15,943 nucleotides of DNA from an uncultured Bacteroidales bacterium. Lineage in GTDB: Bacteria > Bacteroidota > Bacteroidia > Bacteroidales > Muribaculaceae. The DNA is taken from positions 1 to 15,943 of the forward strand of contig USIN01000018.1 in assembly GCA_900554715.1 (NCBI GenBank). Reading direction: 5' to 3'. The notes under the pieces are model-generated. The model saw only the letters and a program-made list of their open reading frames with translations, ran no database searches and was not told where the DNA came from. Shown in pieces: positions 1 through 6,628 of this stretch. Both the position numbers and the translations under genes were made by a program. Every line of letters begins with the position of its first letter. Position 1 is the stretch's first letter.

Positions 1-997
1 CGACGACACCTGTCGTATAGACGCGATCGAGATAGGTGCAGTTTTTACGCGGCGGCACGATGCAGTTCGACGTGAAGAGGAAGACGCCGTTGAATTTCTC
101 GAATTCGTCGGTCTGGCGCCACCATGCGTTGCCGTAGTTGCCTGCGAAATGAGGATATTTCTTGAATGCCGGATAATACTGGCCGGGCAGCATCTCTGAG
201 TGGGTATAGACGTCGACGCCCATGTCGCGGCTCTGTTCGAGCAGTTCCTCGAGGTCTTTGAGGTCGTGGCCGCTGATGAGGATGCCGGGACGGTTGCGCA
301 CGCCGATGTCGACCTTGGTGATTTCAGGATTTCCGTATGTCTCGGTGTTTGCCTTGTCGAGCAGAGCCATGACATCGACACCGCCGCTGCCGACGGCAAG
401 AACGAGCGGCAGAAGTTCGCCGACACCGATATCGGCGCGGGCTGTCTCGGCCATAGCGTTCTCGATGACGGCGTAGACCTCGTCGCTCTCATAGCCGAGG
501 TTGGCGGCGTGGCGGGCGTAGGCGGCCATGCCTTTGCAGCCATAGATGGCCAACTGCTTGAGTCCGCGGATGTCGGGGTCGGCGTCGGCGAGAACGCCGG
601 TGACGTCCTCGTATTTCTCAGCCTCGTCGGGCGCGGCCGTGAAACCGACATGGGGCAGCTCGGGCAGCTCGACGCCATGCTCTTTGGCCACGGCGATGAG
701 GCTGTCCTTCACCTCGAAAGCGCGCTTGATATAGTCGTCAAGCGACGCGTTGTCAAAGTTGGCGTTGGTGATTGTCGTGAAAAGAGCGTCAATCACTTCG
801 TGACTTGCCTCGCGCGAGGCCAAGCCTTTGGCGCGCAGCGCACGGTTAACGGCCGACACACCGCGCACGGCATATAGCAGAAGATCCATTCTCGCCGAAG
901 TCTCGGGCCGTTTGCCGCAGACACCGACTATCTCGCAGCCCTTGTTGCGGGCTGTTTCCTGGCACTGATAACAGAACATTTCAGGTCGCTTGTCCAT
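1..997 (-). CDS. hcp: Hydroxylamine reductase / hybrid-cluster protein Hcp, C-terminus beyond window
   Basis: I translated this frame directly; it is open to the left edge, giving 332 residues, roughly the N-terminal 60% of an Hcp (usual length about 540). Near the N-terminus is MFCYQCQETARNKGC..GVC, four cysteines (C9, C12, C21, C27) spaced Cx2Cx8Cx5C. This is the short spacing of strict-anaerobe Hcp that binds a [4Fe-4S] cluster, unlike the longer spacing in E. coli. Hybrid-cluster ligands follow in the expected order: H244 in ISGHDL, E268 in THSEMLPG and C312 in TSNC. The remaining ligands would lie outside the window. Hcp is a cytoplasmic NO/hydroxylamine reductase or S-nitrosylase linked to nitrosative stress. 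An internal ATG at 979 gives MFCYQC and matches the usual family start, so 979 may be the true start. It lies 23 nt downstream of the cupin gene, probably in one mRNA. Confidence 0.95.
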   Translation of the reverse strand, partial: MDKRPEMFCYQCQETARNKGCEIVGVCGKRPETSARMDLLLYAVRGVSAVNRALRAKGLASREASHEVIDALFTTITNANFDNASLDDYIKRAFEVKDSLIAVAKEHGVELPELPHVGFTAAPDEAEKYEDVTGVLADADPDIRGLKQLAIYGCKGMAAYARHAANLGYESDEVYAVIENAMAETARADIGVGELLPLVLAVGSGGVDVMALLDKANTETYGNPEITKVDIGVRNRPGILISGHDLKDLEELLEQSRDMGVDVYTHSEMLPGQYYPAFKKYPHFAGNYGNAWWRQTDEFEKFNGVFLFTSNCIVPPRKNCTYLDRVYTTGVV

Positions 998-1020
998 ATC
1001 TGTCTTTATTTAAATATGTG

Positions 1021-1359
1021 TTATACTTTGCTTGATCTGATCTTGACGAGCATCACTTTCGAGTCGGCCAATGCGTCGACGCTGTGGGTGACGCCCTCGC
1101 CCATAAGCATGAATTCGCCCGCTTTGATGACATGAGGCTGGTCAAGCATAGTGAACTTGACTTCACCTTCGATGACATATACCATCACTTCAGCGGGTGC
1201 GAGATGTTCGGCAAGCGCCTGTCCGGCCTTGAATGCCAACAACGATACGCCACCGTTTGCATTCTCAAAAATATTTCTAAAACGCACATTGTCGGTTCCG
1301 TCCTCGATCTGTGACGCGAGTTTATGGACCTCTCCGAATCTATAGTCTGTATTCAGCAT
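1021..1359 (-). CDS. Small cupin-domain protein
   Basis: A 112-residue single-domain cupin. Motif 1 runs from about G46 to G65 (GQALAEHLAPAEVMVYVIEG), with H52 and E57 as candidate metal ligands; the usual second His of motif 1 is replaced by Ala. Motif 2 runs from G81 to H92 (GEFMLMGEGVTH). It has no signal peptide and should be cytoplasmic. Function cannot be assigned from sequence. Small cupins of this kind may bind a metal or small ligand. It directly precedes hcp on the same strand with a 23-nt gap, so a role in nitrosative or redox stress is plausible by context only. A candidate promoter lies upstream at 1403-1432. Confidence 0.85.
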   Translation of the reverse strand: MLNTDYRFGEVHKLASQIEDGTDNVRFRNIFENANGGVSLLAFKAGQALAEHLAPAEVMVYVIEGEVKFTMLDQPHVIKAGEFMLMGEGVTHSVDALADSKVMLVKIRSSKV

Positions 1360-1402
1360 AGTTCTCAGTATTACAATAAGAAACTTTAATCAATATTGCT
1401 TA

Positions 1403-1432
1403 TAAACATAGCATCCACGGCTATTGTTCAAA
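1403..1432 (-). promoter_or_regulatory. Candidate Bacteroidota promoter for cupin-hcp
   Basis: On the minus strand, TTTG (1432-1429) is followed by an 18-nt spacer and TATGTTTA (1410-1403), a 7/8 match to the TAnnTTTG -7 box. The box ends about 43 nt before the cupin ATG. I saw no clear FNR/CRP-type TTGA-N6-TCAA dyad beside it. Confidence 0.5.
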
Positions 1433-1454
1433 AAACGTTATATGACATTCACAC

Positions 1455-2063
1455 TCAGTTGGCCCGGGGCTCGCGCGGCATTAACTGCCATGCGCGGTAA
1501 GGCTCGCCGAGCATCCTTACATAACGGTGCCAGTAGGCATCGTCACTTAGCGAGAGCAGCATCGTCTTGTCTGACGGACAGTCGGCCACCGCCCAGCTGT
1601 TGGCATGCAACTCGCTTTTAAGCTGCTCGGCAGTCCAGCCGCTGTAACCGATAAAGAATCTGATAAGTCCGTCGAGCGGATACCCGCTGTTGACATAATC
1701 GATTGCAGCGTCAAAATCACCTCCGAGCCACAGACCGGGCGCAAACTGTTTGGCTCCCGCAAAGACATCCTCGCCGAGTGTGTGCATGAATACCATGCGG
1801 TCGGAGCCGAGCGGACCGCCACAATAGACCTGCACACCGCTCTCCGACGACACACCGTCGAGATAGCTGTCGAGGGTGTGACCCGTCTGATTATTCATGA
1901 CAAGCCCCAGTGCTCCATCACTTTCGTCATAGTCGACTATACTCACGACCGAGTGATTGAAACATGCCTCGTCAACGAACGGATTGGCTATCATCAGCGA
2001 GCCTTGGCCGACTGTCGTCGCCCTCGCCGGAACATTGAACAGGGTTGTGGTTAAATCTCTCAT
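1455..2063 (-). CDS. yqgE: YqgE/AlgH family protein
   Basis: A 202-residue single-domain protein (family about 185-200). Family hallmarks are visible: GSLMIANPFVDEACFNHSVV near the N-terminus, GALGLVMNNQTG around 51-62, CGGPLGSDRMVFMHTL around 81-96, and FIGYSGWTAEQLKSELHANS around 137-156. YqgE is a conserved cytoplasmic protein of unknown biochemical function; AlgH was named from alginate regulation in Pseudomonas, but that role should not be carried over. The ATG at 2063 is preceded on the minus strand by an AT-rich leader and a perfect -7 octamer (2098-2105). No convincing terminator follows it before the cupin promoter. Confidence 0.93.
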   Translation of the reverse strand: MRDLTTTLFNVPARATTVGQGSLMIANPFVDEACFNHSVVSIVDYDESDGALGLVMNNQTGHTLDSYLDGVSSESGVQVYCGGPLGSDRMVFMHTLGEDVFAGAKQFAPGLWLGGDFDAAIDYVNSGYPLDGLIRFFIGYSGWTAEQLKSELHANSWAVADCPSDKTMLLSLSDDAYWHRYVRMLGEPYRAWQLMPREPRAN

Positions 2064-2097
2064 GTCGTTTATATGTTGAAGTGTTACAATTCTATAA

Positions 2098-2105
2098 CAA
2101 ATTTA
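2098..2105 (-). promoter_or_regulatory. -7 promoter box (TAAATTTG) for yqgE
   Basis: A perfect TAnnTTTG octamer on the minus strand, 35 nt upstream of the yqgE ATG. No good TTG -33 element is seen at the usual distance, so the call rests on the -7 box and its position. Confidence 0.5.
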
Positions 2106-2223
2106 ATTCAGAAATTGATTAATAGCACGACATATATTTATAAAACAGCAGTTTCGAACTTTTGGCAACGTTTTTTGTTTAATTGTTGCGATTATAATGG
2201 TAGAAACATTTATTTGATATGTT

Positions 2224-2787
2224 ATGAAAAAGATTTTATTAACGGTTGCCGTCGCTGCAGCCATCATGACTGTCGGCTGCAGCACCGCCGCCGACCGGGA
2301 AGAAAAAGCTGAACAGTCACTTCAGTATAAGATTGAAAACTGCACCAACCCCGATTCACTCAAAATTTATGTAGAGCAGGCTAAATCATACGCTGCCAAA
2401 CTCGCTTCAGAAGGCAAACTCGACGAGGCCAGGAAATATCTCGACGACATAACGCCTGCAATAGACAAAGCCGATCCATCGCTCAAACAGCAGTGGAGCA
2501 GTGCCGTCGAAGCCATCAAGGGCGTGACCGTCAATGCCGCAGACTCTGTCGCCGACGCCGTCTCAGATAAATATGAAGAGGCTAAAAGCGGCTCGAAAGA
2601 TGTTGTCGATAAAGTAGTCGACGGCACCAAAGAGGTAGCCGGCAAGGTCAAGGACGGTTCGGTCGAGACTTACGAAAAGGTCAAAGAAGGCTCGAAAGAC
2701 GCTTATGACAAAGCAAAAGAAGGCACCGTAAATCTTTTGGAAATCTATGTAAAAGAGACGTCAGCCGGGCGGCTATACCGTGGCTGA
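2224..2787 (+). CDS. Small putative lipoprotein with charged helical C-terminal repeats
   Basis: A 187-residue protein. Residues 1-18 form a signal peptide (MKKILLTVAV...) ending in MTVGC, so C19 is the likely lipidated cysteine; the lipobox is acceptable but not ideal. Residues 25-100 are helical and charged. Residues 105-170 contain irregular repeats of about 11 residues, alternating Lys/Glu/Asp with Val/Tyr/Ala (DKVVDGTKEVAG, KVKDGSVETYE, KVKEGSKDAYD, KAKEGT). They resemble the amphipathic repeats of LEA or apolipoprotein-like proteins. Function is unknown; a periplasmic or surface structural or stress role is only inference. The last 12 residues are encoded by the terminator hairpin. Only imperfect -7 matches precede it (such as TTTATTTG at 2209-2216, very close to the ATG), so the promoter is not settled. 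Confidence 0.75.
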   Translation: MKKILLTVAVAAAIMTVGCSTAADREEKAEQSLQYKIENCTNPDSLKIYVEQAKSYAAKLASEGKLDEARKYLDDITPAIDKADPSLKQQWSSAVEAIKGVTVNAADSVADAVSDKYEEAKSGSKDVVDKVVDGTKEVAGKVKDGSVETYEKVKEGSKDAYDKAKEGTVNLLEIYVKETSAGRLYRG

Positions 2788-2798
2788 CGTCTCTTTTT
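2751..2798. terminator. Strong bidirectional intrinsic terminator between convergent genes
   Basis: Arms 2751-2766 and 2782-2797 pair perfectly over 16 bp (AAAAGAGACGTCAGCC on the left). A further 4-bp stem closes a CTATA loop inside. The plus strand continues as a T run (2794-2798); the minus strand ends in TTTT. It therefore serves both the lipoprotein gene and efp. The lipoprotein stop codon TGA (2785-2787) lies within the descending arm. Confidence 0.92.
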
Positions 2799-2832
2799 CT
2801 CGTTTTTATGAAGTGTTTCGCTGTCGTGGCGA

Positions 2833-3399
2833 TTACTGTTTGATACGTTCTACGTAGCTGCCGTCGCGGGTGTCGATGCGCACCTTGTCGCCGATGTTGC
2901 AGAACAGAGGCACTCGCACTTCGGCGCCGGTCTCTACAGTTGCGGGCTTGAGGGTGTTGGTGGCTGTGTCACCCTTGATGCCGGGCTCTGTGTAGGTGAT
3001 TTCGAGAACGACGCTGGTCGGCATCTCGCAGGTGAGGATGGTGTCGGTTGCCGCGTGAACCATAGCCTCGCAGATGTCACCCTCTTTGAGGAACTGAACG
3101 CCGTCGATGCTCTCGCCGGGAATAGCTACCTGCTCGAAAGTCTCGGTGTGCATGAAGTTGTAGCCCATATCGTCTTTGTAGAGATACTGGTAGGGACGAC
3201 GCTCAATGCGTACCTCGTCGACCTTGACGCCTGAGTTCCAGGTCTTGTCGATTACACGGCCGGTCTTGACATTTTTGAGTTTGGTGCGCACGAAAGCCGG
3301 GCCTTTGCCGGGTTTTACATGGAGAAACTCAACGATAAAGAAGTAGTTGCCGTCGATGTCAAGGCACATACCGTTTTTAAAATCAGCTGTTGTTGCCAT
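2833..3399 (-). CDS. efp: Translation elongation factor P
   Basis: A 188-residue protein of full family length. The KOW-like N-terminal domain carries the tip loop HVKPGKGPAFVRTKLKN with K32 at the modified-lysine position (E. coli K34). The OB domains follow, with YLYKDDMGYNFMHTETFEQ around 73-91 and the signature EITYTEPGIKGDTATNTLKP around 133-152, ending VPLFCNIGDKVRIDTRDGSY. EF-P binds ribosomes stalled at polyproline stretches and promotes peptide bond formation. A lysine at the tip suggests lysine-type modification or none; no modification enzyme gene is in the window. The gene ends next to the shared terminator and has its own leader with a -7 box at 3487-3494. Confidence 0.97.
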   Translation of the reverse strand: MATTADFKNGMCLDIDGNYFFIVEFLHVKPGKGPAFVRTKLKNVKTGRVIDKTWNSGVKVDEVRIERRPYQYLYKDDMGYNFMHTETFEQVAIPGESIDGVQFLKEGDICEAMVHAATDTILTCEMPTSVVLEITYTEPGIKGDTATNTLKPATVETGAEVRVPLFCNIGDKVRIDTRDGSYVERIKQ

Positions 3400-3460
3400 A
3401 AAAAAGTCTTATGCTTATTTGTTTAAAAATTTATATTTCAAGATTTTAACCCTATAAATC

Positions 3461-3477
3461 AAGCGTCACAGACGCTT
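3461..3477 (-). other. Hairpin in the predicted efp 5' leader
   Basis: AAGCGTC (3461-3467) and GACGCTT (3471-3477) form a perfect 7-bp stem with a 3-nt loop. It lies just downstream of the efp -7 box, so it would sit at the very 5' end of the efp mRNA. It could instead be a protein-binding palindrome. There is no strong T run after it on the minus strand, so a terminator is unlikely. Confidence 0.5.
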
Positions 3478-3486
3478 TTGCGGTTA

Positions 3487-3494
3487 CAAAGTTA
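3487..3494 (-). promoter_or_regulatory. -7 promoter box (TAACTTTG) for efp
   Basis: A perfect TAnnTTTG octamer on the minus strand, giving a predicted leader of about 80 nt. The sequence around it is a short direct repeat (GTTACAAA twice, plus strand). No clear -33 TTG is seen at the standard spacing. Confidence 0.5.
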
Positions 3495-3533
3495 CAAAAC
3501 TCAGCCGATTTTTATGATATAAACAGGCAAGTT

Positions 3534-3567
3534 TTTGGCTGAAATTCAAGACAAATGCTTAACTTTG
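3534..3567 (+). promoter_or_regulatory. Promoter for the receiver/PEP-synthase-like gene cluster
   Basis: TTTG (3534-3537), a 22-nt spacer, then TAACTTTG (3560-3567), a perfect -7 octamer. The spacer is slightly longer than the common 19-21 nt. Predicted transcription start is near 3572, about 50 nt before the ATG at 3623. Confidence 0.6.
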
Positions 3568-3579
3568 CTAAACCAATCA

Positions 3580-3605
3580 GTCGCCGGACGACTTCTGCCG
3601 GCGAC
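3580..3605 (+). other. GC-rich inverted repeat in the leader of the 3623 gene
   Basis: GTCGCCGG (3580-3587) and CCGGCGAC (3598-3605) form an 8-bp perfect stem with a 10-nt loop, ending 17 nt before the ATG. No T run follows, so it is not an intrinsic terminator. It may be an mRNA 5' hairpin affecting stability or initiation, or a DNA-binding dyad. Confidence 0.55.
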
Positions 3606-3622
3606 GTTTCAATTGTCACAGG

Positions 3623-6616
3623 ATGAACGAAGAAGCACTCAGTCAGATGTATCTTAAAGACACTGCGTTCCAGAAACTCATGCAGCGCCGCATTTTTAAC
3701 GTACTTCTGATAGCATCGCCCTATGACGCCTTCATGATGGAAGAAGACGGCCGTGTCGAAGAACAGCTCTACTTCGAGTATGTCTCGCTCAACCTCAGCT
3801 CGCCCCCGCGCGTCACACGTGTCTCGGACACCGCCGCGGCCCTCGAGATGATGAAGAGTGTCAATTTCGACATCGTCATCACCATGCCCGCCATAGACAT
3901 TAACGAAACTTTCGAAGGCGCCGCGGCCATAAAGACGATGCGGCCCGACATACCCGTCGTCGTGCTCACGCCTTTCTCGAAAGAGGTCTCACGCCGTCTG
4001 AGCAACGCCGACCTCAGCCACGTCGACTATGTCTTCAGCTGGCTCGGCAACATGGACCTGCTGCTGGCCATAATCAAGCTTATCGAAGACAAGAAAAACG
4101 CCGACGACATCGACGAAGTAGGCGTGCAGATGCTTCTGCTTGTCGAAGACTCGGTGAGATTCTACTCGTCGATACTGCCGACTGTCTACAAATTCCTGCT
4201 AAAGCAGTCGCTCGTTTTCTCGACCGAAGCGCTCAACGAGCATGAGCAGCGTCTGAGAATGCGCGGACGTCCCAAAGTCATGCTCGCCCGCGACTATGAG
4301 GAAGCCGTCGAGCTCTTCAACCGCTACCGCGACCATATACTCGGCGTCATCAGCGACGTGTCGTTCAAGCGCGAGGGTGTCAAAGACAGTTCGGCCGGAC
4401 TCAGGCTCGGCGCCTACATACGCTCGCAGTCGCCCTACCTGCCCATTATCATCGAATCATCAGACGTCGAGAACGCAAAACGCGTCGGCGCTTTCAACGG
4501 CGTCTTCCTCGACAAAAACTCAAAGAAACTACCCGTCGACATGGGCGAGGCCATCATGGCCAACTTCGGTTTCGGCGACTTCATAATCAAAGATCCCGCG
4601 TCGGGCAACGAAATCATGCGCATCAAAGACCTCAAGGGCATGCAGCGCCAGATTTTCGACATACCCGCCGACGCCCTCTACCGCCACGCCCAGAACAACG
4701 ACATCTCGCGCTGGCTATACTCGCGCGCCCTGTTCCCCATCGCCGAGGTCATCAAGCAGCACCGGTTCAAGTCGCTCAACGAGGCGCCCGCTGTCAAACA
4801 GCTCTTCTTTGACCTCATCGTCAAATACCGCAAGATGAAAAACCGGGGCGTCGTGGCCGTGTTCAAGAAAGACCGCTTCGACCACTACTCAAACTTCGCC
4901 CGCATCGGTGAGGGCAGCCTCGGCGGCAAAGGCCGCGGTCTGGCCTTCGTCGACTCAATAATAAAGAAAAATCCCGTCTGCGACAACTTCTCGGGCCTCA
5001 CGATATCGATACCGCGCACAGTCGTGCTCTGCACCGACATCTTCGACGAGTTCATGGCCTCGAACCGCTTATATCCCATCGCTCTGAGCGACGCCTCCGA
5101 CGACGAGATACTCTCGGCCTTCGTCGCCGCCCGTCTGCCCGAAAAACTCATCGAAGACTTCTTCGCCCTCTTCGAGGTCATCGACCGCCCGCTCGCCATC
5201 AGAAGCTCGAGCCTGCTCGAAGACTCTCATTACCAGCCTTTCGCCGGCATCTACTCGACATATATGATACCCTGGACTGCCGACCCTTACGAGCGCCTAA
5301 AGATGCTGAGCGAATCGATCAAGGGTGTCTATGCCTCTGTCTTCTTCAAGGCCAGCAAGGCTTATATGTCGGCCACGAGCAACGTCATCGACCAGGAGAA
5401 GATGGCCGTCATCATTCAGGAAGTCGTCGGCGACTATCACGGCGACTATTATTTCCCGTCGTTTTCGGGCGTGGGCCGCTCGCTCAACTACTATCCCATC
5501 GGCGAGGAAAGCATCGCCGACGGCGTCGTCGAGATGGCGGTCGGTCTCGGCAAATATATCGTCGACGGAGGCCTTAGCCTGCGTTTCTCGCCCAGATATC
5601 CCGAGCGCGTCCTGCAGACATCGACCCTCGACCTGGCCCTGCGCGACACTCAGACCACCCTCTATGCTCTCGGTCCAGACAACTCCGAGATGCGCCTGTC
5701 GTCAGACGACGGCTTCAACATCGTCAGAAAATCGGTTCAGGATTTCGCCGGCACCGGCGCCCTGCGCTATCTCGTCTCGACCTACGACCCCGCCGGCGCA
5801 ATGCTCTTCGACTACGAGATGCCCGGCCGCGGCCGCCGAGTAGTCACTTTCGCCAACATTCTGCGCGACAAAGTGCTCCCCCTCGCCCCGGCCATCGACT
5901 TCATGCTCAAGAACGGCCAGACCGAGATGCAGCGCCCCATCGAGATCGAGTTTGCCGGCATCATAAACGGCAAACCCACCGACCAGGGCATCAAAGGCCA
6001 CCTCTACTGGCTCCAGATAAGGCCCATCATCGACAAGAAGGAAATCGTCGACGACAGCATCGTCGACATCGACAACTCACAGCTGATACTCAGCAGCAAC
6101 ACCGCCCTCGGCCACGGCAACATCGACGGCGTCTCTACAATCATATATGTCAGACCCGACAGCTTCAACTCGGCCGACAACCCCGCCATCGCCCGCGAGA
6201 TATCCGAGATAAACAGCCGCATGGTCAAAGAAGGCAAAGGCTATGTGCTCATCGGCCCCGGACGCTGGGGTTCGAGCGACAGCGCCCTCGGCATACCCGT
6301 GCGCTGGCCCGACATCGCCGGTGCTCGGCTCATCGTCGAGTCTTCGCTCGACAACTACCGCATCGAGCCGAGCCAGGGCACACACTTCTTCCACAATCTC
6401 ACATCGTTCGGCGTGGGCTACTTCACAATCAACCCCTTCAGCGACGACGGCTTCTATGACACAGCCTATCTCGACTCACTTGAAGCTACCGCCGAGACAG
6501 CCCATCTGCGCATAATCGAATTTGACACACCTCTCCACATAGCCATAAACGGACGCCGCGGCGCCGGTGTCGTCTTCAAACCGGCAGCCACCGACGACCA
6601 CAAACTAAAACCATAA
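3623..6616 (+). CDS. Two receiver-like domains fused to a PEP-synthase-type (PPDK_N) ATP-grasp domain
   Basis: A 997-residue cytoplasmic protein. Residues 25-155 form a degenerate receiver fold (VLLIASP; FDIVITMPAID, where the acceptor Asp is missing). Residues 169-318 form a second receiver with an apparently complete site: E175/D176 in LLLVEDS, acceptor D245 in GVISDVSF, S279/S280, and K298 in VFLDK. Residues 425-801 match the ATP/PEP-pyruvate-binding domain of PEP synthase and PPDK: GSLGGKGRGLAF (431-442), RPLAIRSSSLLED then PFAGIYST (522-546), IIQEVVG (597-603), EMAVGLGKYIVDGG (637-650), WLQIRP (796-801). The phosphohistidine swivel motif (GGxTSHAA) and the PEP-binding barrel are absent. 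They are replaced by an unrecognised region with GPGRWGSSDSALG (878-890) and SQGTHFFHNLTSFGVGYF (917-934). It should not be called a true PEP synthase. A phosphotransfer or ATP-dependent role under response-regulator control is inference. Confidence 0.85.
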   Translation: MNEEALSQMYLKDTAFQKLMQRRIFNVLLIASPYDAFMMEEDGRVEEQLYFEYVSLNLSSPPRVTRVSDTAAALEMMKSVNFDIVITMPAIDINETFEGAAAIKTMRPDIPVVVLTPFSKEVSRRLSNADLSHVDYVFSWLGNMDLLLAIIKLIEDKKNADDIDEVGVQMLLLVEDSVRFYSSILPTVYKFLLKQSLVFSTEALNEHEQRLRMRGRPKVMLARDYEEAVELFNRYRDHILGVISDVSFKREGVKDSSAGLRLGAYIRSQSPYLPIIIESSDVENAKRVGAFNGVFLDKNSKKLPVDMGEAIMANFGFGDFIIKDPASGNEIMRIKDLKGMQRQIFDIPADALYRHAQNNDISRWLYSRALFPIAEVIKQHRFKSLNEAPAVKQLFFDLIVKYRKMKNRGVVAVFKKDRFDHYSNFARIGEGSLGGKGRGLAFVDSIIKKNPVCDNFSGLTISIPRTVVLCTDIFDEFMASNRLYPIALSDASDDEILSAFVAARLPEKLIEDFFALFEVIDRPLAIRSSSLLEDSHYQPFAGIYSTYMIPWTADPYERLKMLSESIKGVYASVFFKASKAYMSATSNVIDQEKMAVIIQEVVGDYHGDYYFPSFSGVGRSLNYYPIGEESIADGVVEMAVGLGKYIVDGGLSLRFSPRYPERVLQTSTLDLALRDTQTTLYALGPDNSEMRLSSDDGFNIVRKSVQDFAGTGALRYLVSTYDPAGAMLFDYEMPGRGRRVVTFANILRDKVLPLAPAIDFMLKNGQTEMQRPIEIEFAGIINGKPTDQGIKGHLYWLQIRPIIDKKEIVDDSIVDIDNSQLILSSNTALGHGNIDGVSTIIYVRPDSFNSADNPAIAREISEINSRMVKEGKGYVLIGPGRWGSSDSALGIPVRWPDIAGARLIVESSLDNYRIEPSQGTHFFHNLTSFGVGYFTINPFSDDGFYDTAYLDSLEATAETAHLRIIEFDTPLHIAINGRRGAGVVFKPAATDDHKLKP

Positions 6617-6628
6617 AACACAACGACA

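Noticed and set aside
200..877. 225-residue plus-strand open frame
   Set aside because: Antisense to hcp, whose translation matches the family residue by residue. Long antisense frames are expected from the C-ending codon bias of these genes.
1605..2054. 149-residue plus-strand open frame
   Set aside because: Antisense shadow of yqgE, with no recognisable sequence or start context.
5325..5843. 172-residue plus-strand open frame
   Set aside because: Out-of-frame shadow within the 997-residue gene, made of Ser/Arg/Pro/Thr-rich sequence typical of a shifted frame in GC-rich DNA.
3623..6616. Annotation as phosphoenolpyruvate synthase (ppsA)
   Set aside because: Only the ATP/pyruvate-binding domain is present; the phosphohistidine motif and the PEP barrel are not.
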